This document shows, piece after piece, positions 1 through 4,839 of a stretch of 9,637 bases of DNA. A program made the position numbers and the translations under genes. This DNA comes from an uncultured Deinococcales bacterium (GTDB taxonomy: Bacteria > Deinococcota > Deinococci > Deinococcales > Trueperaceae), in assembly GCA_937934635.1 (NCBI GenBank), contig CALGZD010000092.1, forward strand, positions 1 to 9,637. Reading direction: 5' to 3'. Numbering within the stretch: position 1 is the first letter of the stretch; the number at the start of each line of letters is the position of its first letter. The notes beneath the pieces are model-generated. The model saw only the letters and a list, made by a program, of their open reading frames with translations. It ran no database searches and was not told where the DNA came from.

Positions 1-396
1 TTTGGCTTGAGCTATCAAGCAGACAAAACCAATCCACTGTATAAGGGTGGACTAGTCCACTTTCAGTCACCAGAAACTTGTAGGTCGCTTTTAGAAGAGC
101 AGCAAGCGATTCACTATGACATGCAATCAGAAGTTTATGCATTTGCTGCTACCCTATTCTTTTTGTACACCGAACATACGGTTATGAGCTATGACTTTGA
201 GCTTTCACTTGAAGAAAAGAGAAAAGCGATAGCAAAAGGAACACCAAGGTGTTTTACTGATGTTGGAGCTGAGGCATATCCTGAATTTGAAAACGTGCTT
301 CAGGCTGGCTTGGAGTGTGATTTAGAAAAACGCTTTAGCAATCTAGCGGATTTTGTAACGAATTTGGAACGTGTTAAGTCTTTTTTAAAGGTTTAG
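1..396 (+). CDS. Eukaryotic-like Ser/Thr protein kinase, C-terminal lobe (5' partial)
   Basis: The reading frame is open from base 1, so the real start lies left of the window and the TTG at 7 is not the start. The first residues, FGLS, look like the end of a DFG metal-binding motif. About 17 residues later HFQSPE matches the APE motif at the end of an activation loop. YDMQSEVYAFAATLFFLYTEHT then corresponds to subdomain IX (Asp-x-Trp-Ser-x-Gly in most kinases) and its hydrophobic helix. CDLEKRFSNLADFV carries the conserved Arg of subdomain XI. The frame ends 11 residues later, so no extra C-terminal domain follows. The APE Ala and the DxWSxG pattern are degenerate, so this is a diverged member. 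The ATP-binding lobe and HRD loop are outside the window, so activity cannot be judged. No terminator is seen after the stop. Confidence 0.72.
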   Translation, partial: FGLSYQADKTNPLYKGGLVHFQSPETCRSLLEEQQAIHYDMQSEVYAFAATLFFLYTEHTVMSYDFELSLEEKRKAIAKGTPRCFTDVGAEAYPEFENVLQAGLECDLEKRFSNLADFVTNLERVKSFLKV

Positions 397-527
397 CGCT
401 ATGTTTAACTTTGAATTCGTGAAGTATTGCTGACAAAACTGTATTTATAGGTGTTTCCATTTGTGTTTCTACATAGGTATTACTGAAAAATAGCTAAACA
501 TTTGTAAAATTTGTTATAGTTATTATT

Positions 528-2420
528 ATGAGGAGAAAAGGGTTTTTATCAATCATAATAATTTTCTGGTTATCTGCTTGTACAAATCACTCGGGGACTA
601 ATGAAGGGATTCCTAAAATTGTGGGATTCACTTCATCACAAACAACTATAGTTGCTGGCGAAGAAGTGATGTTGAGTTGGAAAGTGGTAGATTCAGAGTT
701 TACAGATATAGTAATTGAGGGTTTGGATAGTGGTTTAGATAATATTAAAGGTGACAGCACTAGTGTGTTGCCGACTGTAACTACAACTTACACCTTGGTA
801 GCAACAAATTCTGCTGGTAAAGTAAGTAAAGATTTAACGATTACGGTCACTCCAGTAGAATCAGTAAATAATAGTGCATCTGGTCCACAAGCACCTCAAA
901 AAGTACTACCAATCATCAAGAATTTTACAGCTAATCCTCAAAGGATTTCTAAGGGGGAAAGTACAACACTGAATTGGGAAGTTGTAGGTACTGAGCCTGT
1001 AAATATCTCAATTACTAGTTTGGGTAATCTTAGTGGTAATAATATTAGTGTATCGCCTATTAAAAACGTAACTTATACGCTGATTGCTGCAAATTCTGTT
1101 GGTAAAGTAACTAAAGATTTGACTATTACTGTCATACAACAGCCAACAATCTCAAAATTTACAGCTAGTGCTACAAATATCGTAAAAGGAGAAAGTTCGG
1201 AACTAAGTTGGAATGTTACGGGCACAGCGCCCATAAATATCTCGATTACAAGTTTGGGCAATCGTACAGGAAACAATGTCGAGGTAATGCCTGCGAAAAC
1301 AACAACTTACACCCTGATTGCTACAAACTCTGCTGGTACAGTAACTAAAGATGTGACTATTACAGTCAAAATGCCAGTAGAAGCACCAAAGATTACAAGT
1401 TTTACTGCTAGTGCTATAAATATTCTCAAAGGAGAAAGTTCGATACTAAGCTGGGGTGTTACAGGTACAGCGCCCATAAATATTTCAATTACAAGTTTAG
1501 GTAATCGTACAGGAAACAGCCTAACTGTATCACCTTTAACAACAACAACTTATACATTGATTGCTACAAATTCTGCTGGTACAGTAAGCAAAGACCTAAC
1601 AGTTACTGTGACTGTTAGTAACAAAGTAACAAGATTTGCTGCTTTTGGAGACACACCCTACTCAAATAGTGAATTTTCCAAAGTTACTAATATCTTTAGC
1701 CAAGTAGCAACTAATCAGATGCCTTTTATCGTACACGTTGGTGATATTTTTGCTGGTGGAACTAATTGTAATCAAACATTGTATACAAGCAGAAAACAAC
1801 TGTTCAATCAATCATCTATACCATTTTTAGTTGCTATTGGCGATAATGAATATAATGATTGTCCAAATGCGGATAGAGCGCTTAGTTTATTTAGAGGAAT
1901 AATACTTGGTTCTCCTAGTACAACAGAGGTAACACGTGGTGCTGACCCAAGTAAAGCAGTTACGGTAGTAAGACAGGCTCAATTATTAGAAAATGCGGCT
2001 TGGGAATATGACAATATTGAATTTGTGATTCTGACATTACCAAACTTACCTGGTAACTACCCTCTTCCCAAGGCAACGATAGAACATATTTTGAGCTCAA
2101 ATATATCTTTTCTCAAACAAAGATTTACACAAGCTACTAGACAAAACCGTTCAGCGGTTGTACTAGTTATGCAATCAGACCCAACTAGTTGCCCTATAAG
2201 CGTTTGTGGAAGTTTTAATAGTGAATTAGTTTCTTTAGTAAGGGCATATGGTAAACCTGTTATTTCTATCAATGGTGATAATCACGGTAAAAGCTTTCAG
2301 AGTGGGGGATATCAAAATATTAACCATTGGGCACATTTGAGACCTGGAGGACATGCAAGTGGTTGGGCTGAAGTTGGTTTTTCTTCAAGCGGTGGCAGGT
2401 TTTTTGTAAATTGGCATTAG
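528..2420 (+). CDS. Lipoprotein with four Ig-like repeats and a C-terminal metallophosphoesterase domain
   Basis: Residues 1-18 form a lipoprotein signal (MRRK, a run of Ile/Phe, then lipobox LSAC with Cys18). Thr at +2 favours sorting to the outer membrane. Four Ig-like beta-sandwich repeats follow at about 28-107, 127-202, 205-280 and 287-362, each with the pattern GES..LSW.V...YTL.ATNSAG.V.KDLTITV. They probably act as a stalk or adhesive spacer. Residues 368-630 are a calcineurin-like phosphoesterase of the 'GDTPY' type: FGDTPY (Asp375), HVGD (Asp405), GDNE (439-441, in place of GNHD/E), VMQSDP (548-552) and INGDNH (His586, in place of GHxH). From memory, GDNE, MQ.DP and GD.H are typical of this subfamily, so they do not by themselves mean a dead enzyme. 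The substrate is unknown. ATG 528 is the only start after an in-frame TAA at 495-497, and no Shine-Dalgarno precedes it; TATAGT at 515-520 is a possible -10 without a good -35. It converges on another phosphoesterase gene. Confidence 0.88.
   Translation: MRRKGFLSIIIIFWLSACTNHSGTNEGIPKIVGFTSSQTTIVAGEEVMLSWKVVDSEFTDIVIEGLDSGLDNIKGDSTSVLPTVTTTYTLVATNSAGKVSKDLTITVTPVESVNNSASGPQAPQKVLPIIKNFTANPQRISKGESTTLNWEVVGTEPVNISITSLGNLSGNNISVSPIKNVTYTLIAANSVGKVTKDLTITVIQQPTISKFTASATNIVKGESSELSWNVTGTAPINISITSLGNRTGNNVEVMPAKTTTYTLIATNSAGTVTKDVTITVKMPVEAPKITSFTASAINILKGESSILSWGVTGTAPINISITSLGNRTGNSLTVSPLTTTTYTLIATNSAGTVSKDLTVTVTVSNKVTRFAAFGDTPYSNSEFSKVTNIFSQVATNQMPFIVHVGDIFAGGTNCNQTLYTSRKQLFNQSSIPFLVAIGDNEYNDCPNADRALSLFRGIILGSPSTTEVTRGADPSKAVTVVRQAQLLENAAWEYDNIEFVILTLPNLPGNYPLPKATIEHILSSNISFLKQRFTQATRQNRSAVVLVMQSDPTSCPISVCGSFNSELVSLVRAYGKPVISINGDNHGKSFQSGGYQNINHWAHLRPGGHASGWAEVGFSSSGGRFFVNWH
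609..1613 (+). repeat. Four tandem Ig-like coding repeats inside the lipoprotein
   Basis: Four units of about 75-80 codons encode similar Ig-like domains. Units 3 and 4 are the closest pair: the 61-base blocks 1215-1275 and 1458-1518 are offset by 243 bases (81 codons) and differ at only six positions, all synonymous third-codon bases. Units 1 and 2 are more diverged, and a Ser/Asn/Pro/Gln-rich linker at residues 108-126 separates them. The pattern fits stepwise internal duplication followed by purifying selection on the protein. Confidence 0.85.
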
Positions 2421-2422
2421 TA

Positions 2423-2483
2423 AAGCTCTTCCACGATTAACTGACCTAGGTCAGTTAATCGTGGTCAGTTAATCGTGGAGCTT
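2423..2483. repeat. Perfect 34-nt palindrome with a tandem duplicate of one arm
   Basis: The half-site CCACGATTAACTGACCT (2431-2447) is followed without a spacer by its exact reverse complement (2448-2464). The last 14 bases of the right arm, TCAGTTAATCGTGG, are then repeated at 2465-2478. Outer flanks AAGCT (2423-2427) and AGCTT (2479-2483) are also complementary. The left arm can therefore pair with either right-arm copy: as a 17-bp hairpin with no loop, or as a 14-bp stem with a 20-nt loop extended by 5 bp beyond a 3-nt bulge. It lies between two convergent genes, where a bidirectional transcript end would be expected, but neither strand has the U-run of an intrinsic terminator. It may be a REP-like or mRNA 3'-stabilising element, or a slippage scar. 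Confidence 0.85.
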
Positions 2484-2540
2484 CGTAACGAGTAGGAACG
2501 AACTCATTTAGCATAGGTCAATATTACGTGGAAACGCTAG

Positions 2541-2561
2541 TATTAGTAGACTATTAGTAGA
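2541..2561. repeat. Short direct repeat TATTAGTAGA x2
   Basis: TATTAGTAGA occurs at 2541-2550 and again at 2552-2561, one base apart, in the 3' flank of the minus-strand phosphoesterase gene. It may be simple slippage. No function is assigned. Confidence 0.5.
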
Positions 2562-2576
2562 TATGGGCTACAAGGA

Positions 2577-3989
2577 CTATCTGTTTGAAGGATAAGAATC
2601 ACAAAAAAAGGTAAGTTGCTTGTTATTAAAAGGTAGTAAAAAAACATGATCTGAATCAAGTCTACTGAAAAAGCATAGATTATCATCTTTTATGTTGCCT
2701 TTAGGGTTAACTACAGCAAAGGTTAATTCGAAACCAGATAGTAACTGCTCATCTCCATATATTTTTGCGACATCTGGACGTTCATGGGTAGTTGCCTTTT
2801 GTAGAAGTAGTTTCAAATCGCTATTGTAGCCAAACCATAGTTGTGAATTCTTAGTAGTTTCAATAGGTCTCCAGCCTCTGAGCATTAGAGTCTCATACTT
2901 TGGGTCGTAGGTAGCGGTGTCGATATAACCTAGAATATCGTAATTATCATAAACAGAAGTATCTAGAGCTTGGAGAGAAAATCCAGTTTCTAGGGTTAGT
3001 AGACTGGATTTTAGGTGCTTTAACCTGTTGGCTATATTGTTATCTAAGGGTTGGTTAAATTGAGTTAGCCACTGATGGGAATAGTCATCGAGTGAAGAAT
3101 ATTTATGCTCATCTAGGCTGATGATATTGATTTCTACTTGACTTTTGCCTAAATTTGAAGTTACTTGTACATCTATGACATTATCATAGCTGCTGTCGTA
3201 TAGTCCAGAAGAAAAGAGTCTTATATTTTTACTATATAAGTGAGTTACTATAGGATATTTTATGCCAGCATCACCAGAAAACCAATATAGATTCTTTTCG
3301 CTTTTGCTATATATATCTAGAGTGGGTCTGAGGCTTTCTACCGAATCTTGATTTGTTTTGATGCGAACATTAGTTAATTCTCTTGCTAGCTCGAGCTCTG
3401 GTACTAGACTGAATAAGATAGGTCTATGTGTGAATACAAAAACGTTTTCTATGTTGTTTGCGGTTAGAGCTTCATCGAGTTTACTGATAAGCCAACTAAC
3501 ATATTTTTCTTCTAACTGATTTGCATCAGAGCTGACAATTAAAAAGAGGCTCGAGCCCAGAGTAAAACTAGTTGTATCTTCAAAACCGTACTGCTCCATT
3601 AAACATAAATCATGATTTCCCGCAGAGTTGAAAACAGGCATTTCTAAGCGTTTTAGCAGCATATCTTCTACATCACTTATTGTTTCTGGCAGGCATTTTT
3701 GGATGGTGTCGCCACCAAACACCGCAAAGTCAAACTCTTTTAGTAGCGATATGTTTTTCAGAAGTGAAGTTGCAGGGTAATCAGTATCATAAATTTGCCA
3801 ATAACTTTCAGGGTCGTGACCACCATACACATGCCCAGCATAAAAGAAAGAAAAATTTTCCTGATTGAGAGTAGATAAACTTTTGGGATTATTCATGTTT
3901 ATCTCTTGAGCTATTGCCAATGATAAAAAAGTTGTTATAAGAAAAGTACTAGTTAGTATTATGGGGGTTTTTAACAAAATAGTTTTCAT
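2577..3989 (-). CDS. Secreted calcineurin-like metallophosphoesterase with an extra C-terminal domain
   Basis: Residues 1-27 are a signal peptide (MKTILLK, hydrophobic core, AIA|Q cleavage site), so the enzyme acts outside the cytoplasm. The phosphoesterase domain spans about 46-275: AGHVYGGH (51-58) sits where DxH is normally found, then GGD (92-94), a canonical GNHD (124-127), THRP (187-190, metal-binding His) and SGDAG (238-242) in place of GHxH. GGD, GNHD and THRP mark the family; the altered first and last motifs suggest a subfamily with different metal ligands. Residues about 353-435 form a second region with GW (372-373), RPDVA (404-408) and SGF (418-420). I recall this GW...RPDVA...SGF pattern at the ends of polysaccharide-related membrane proteins, but cannot name the domain. 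ATG 3989 is the only start after an upstream in-frame TAA. It has no Shine-Dalgarno and is the last codon of a 14-nt tandem repeat array. It lies 157 nt downstream of the VTC-domain gene on the same strand, so it may be read from that operon or from its own promoter. Confidence 0.85.
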   Translation of the reverse strand: MKTILLKTPIILTSTFLITTFLSLAIAQEINMNNPKSLSTLNQENFSFFYAGHVYGGHDPESYWQIYDTDYPATSLLKNISLLKEFDFAVFGGDTIQKCLPETISDVEDMLLKRLEMPVFNSAGNHDLCLMEQYGFEDTTSFTLGSSLFLIVSSDANQLEEKYVSWLISKLDEALTANNIENVFVFTHRPILFSLVPELELARELTNVRIKTNQDSVESLRPTLDIYSKSEKNLYWFSGDAGIKYPIVTHLYSKNIRLFSSGLYDSSYDNVIDVQVTSNLGKSQVEINIISLDEHKYSSLDDYSHQWLTQFNQPLDNNIANRLKHLKSSLLTLETGFSLQALDTSVYDNYDILGYIDTATYDPKYETLMLRGWRPIETTKNSQLWFGYNSDLKLLLQKATTHERPDVAKIYGDEQLLSGFELTFAVVNPKGNIKDDNLCFFSRLDSDHVFLLPFNNKQLTFFCDSYPSNR

Positions 3990-4097
3990 AATGTAGTGTT
4001 CATACTGTAGTTTTTATATTATGGTTTTCATAATGTAGTGTTCATACTGTGGTGTTGATGCTGTAGTTTTATACTGTAGTGTTAATAGTACAGTGTT
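3987..4097 (-). repeat. Eight degenerate 14-nt tandem repeats ending at the phosphoesterase start codon
   Basis: Read on the minus strand, 4097 down to 3987 divides into eight consecutive units (seven of 14 nt, one of 13) with consensus AACACTACAGTATG. In order they are AACACTGTACTATT, AACACTACAGTATA, AAACTACAGCATC, AACACCACAGTATG, AACACTACATTATG, AAAACCATAATATA, AAAACTACAGTATG and AACACTACATTATG. The last ATG is the start codon of the downstream gene. A 29-nt block (3982-4010 and 4024-4052, one mismatch) shows a higher-order repeat of three units (42 nt). The array replaces any recognisable Shine-Dalgarno and contains TATAAA -10-like boxes. It could be an array of regulator sites, a translational control region, or a slippage-prone tract. 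Confidence 0.85.
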
Positions 4098-4146
4098 TCA
4101 GCATGTAAATACGATACTTCGACGGATTTGTGTACCACAGATGTTT

Positions 4147-4803
4147 TTATCCATAAACTGTATCTATACCTATTGCATATTTAGAGTGTCTAAAAATCCT
4201 AAAAGGTAAGCCATATAGTAATTTTTCAATAGAATTTTGACTGGCTAGGTCATATTTAAATTCGACTACCACATCTACATCAGAGTTTTCAGTTTTTCCA
4301 GATGGAGTAGGGAAAAGCTTTTTATAGTTTATATTTCTATCGATAGTCATTCGAATATTTTTGCTAAGTATATAGTATTCTCTTAAGTACTCGACATACA
4401 ACACAGGATATAATGACTTAACTTGTAGGTAGTTCGCAGGAATAGCATTAGAATCTAAAAGTTGATTAACTGCATTACTTGAAAAAAGGTTTTGTTTTGA
4501 ATTGTTTTGTAAGCTCAAGCTTGGTTTGTCAGAGACCGTATTATACTTACGTTTAATTTCTAGCGTGATTTTTTCAGTATTTTCATTGTACCAACGCAAG
4601 CGTACTTTGTGCCTTTGACTAATACCAGCTACATTATCGTGGTAGTAATCAAAAGATAATTTATCTAAGTATACAGAGTGTACTTTCCTACTTTCAAAAC
4701 TTTTTCTAGGACACAGACCAAGCTGGTACAGATAATGCCAGAATTCTGAATAGTGACCTACTTGCATAGGAACTTTTTTTTCAAATCGAAATTGGTTTTT
4801 CAA
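4147..4803 (-). CDS. VTC-domain polyphosphate-polymerase-like protein
   Basis: The 218 residues form a single VTC domain, the triphosphate-tunnel fold that in yeast Vtc4 polymerises ATP gamma-phosphate into polyphosphate. The basic and acidic tunnel residues expected of the fold are present in order: FRFEKK (5-10), VHSVYLD (41-47), RHKVRLRWY (64-72), LEIKRK (81-86), IRMTIDRN (150-157), VEFKYD (180-185) and FRHSKYAIG (204-212). The protein has no signal peptide or membrane segment, so it should be cytoplasmic. The start is TTG at 4801-4803: an in-frame TAG lies just upstream, no ATG precedes the conserved FRFEKK, and a G-rich Shine-Dalgarno sits 5 nt away. It is third in the operon, 36 nt after the CotH-like gene. 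VTC-domain, DUF4956 and CotH genes are known to recur together in bacteria, though I know of no settled role. The fold is clear; polyphosphate as the product is inferred. Confidence 0.88.
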   Translation of the reverse strand: MKNQFRFEKKVPMQVGHYSEFWHYLYQLGLCPRKSFESRKVHSVYLDKLSFDYYHDNVAGISQRHKVRLRWYNENTEKITLEIKRKYNTVSDKPSLSLQNNSKQNLFSSNAVNQLLDSNAIPANYLQVKSLYPVLYVEYLREYYILSKNIRMTIDRNINYKKLFPTPSGKTENSDVDVVVEFKYDLASQNSIEKLLYGLPFRIFRHSKYAIGIDTVYG

Positions 4804-4808
4804 TCTAA

Positions 4809-4818
4809 CCCCCTACCT
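4809..4818 (-). promoter_or_regulatory. G-rich ribosome binding site for the TTG-started VTC gene
   Basis: On the minus strand AGGTAGGGGG ends 5 nt before the TTG at 4803. It is the clearest Shine-Dalgarno-like sequence in the window and decides the start of a gene that has no ATG at the right place. Confidence 0.55.
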
Positions 4819-4839
4819 TTTGAAAAAAACGAGGTGTTA

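Noticed and set aside
401..433. Ten-codon frame from ATG 401
   Set aside because: Too short, with no ribosome binding site and no recognisable motif.
2431..2478. Intrinsic terminator shared by the convergent genes
   Set aside because: The stem is strong but neither strand has a U-run after it, so it is reported as a repeat instead.
3680..3868. Plus-strand open frame inside the phosphoesterase gene, and similar antisense frames at 1073-1276, 2057-2272, 5140-5346, 5755-6009, 7082-7351 and 7977-8270
   Set aside because: They lie opposite well-supported coding sequence, have no domain pattern and look like compositional shadows.
3982..4052. Two 29-nt near-identical direct repeats, CRISPR-like at first sight
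   Set aside because: The 'spacer' is only 13 nt and is itself made of degenerate units of the same 14-nt repeat; there is no array of unique spacers and no cas gene.
4820..4835. T-rich run between the CotH and VTC genes as a terminator
   Set aside because: No stable hairpin precedes the seven T residues, and the 36-nt gap with a following ribosome binding site fits an operon.
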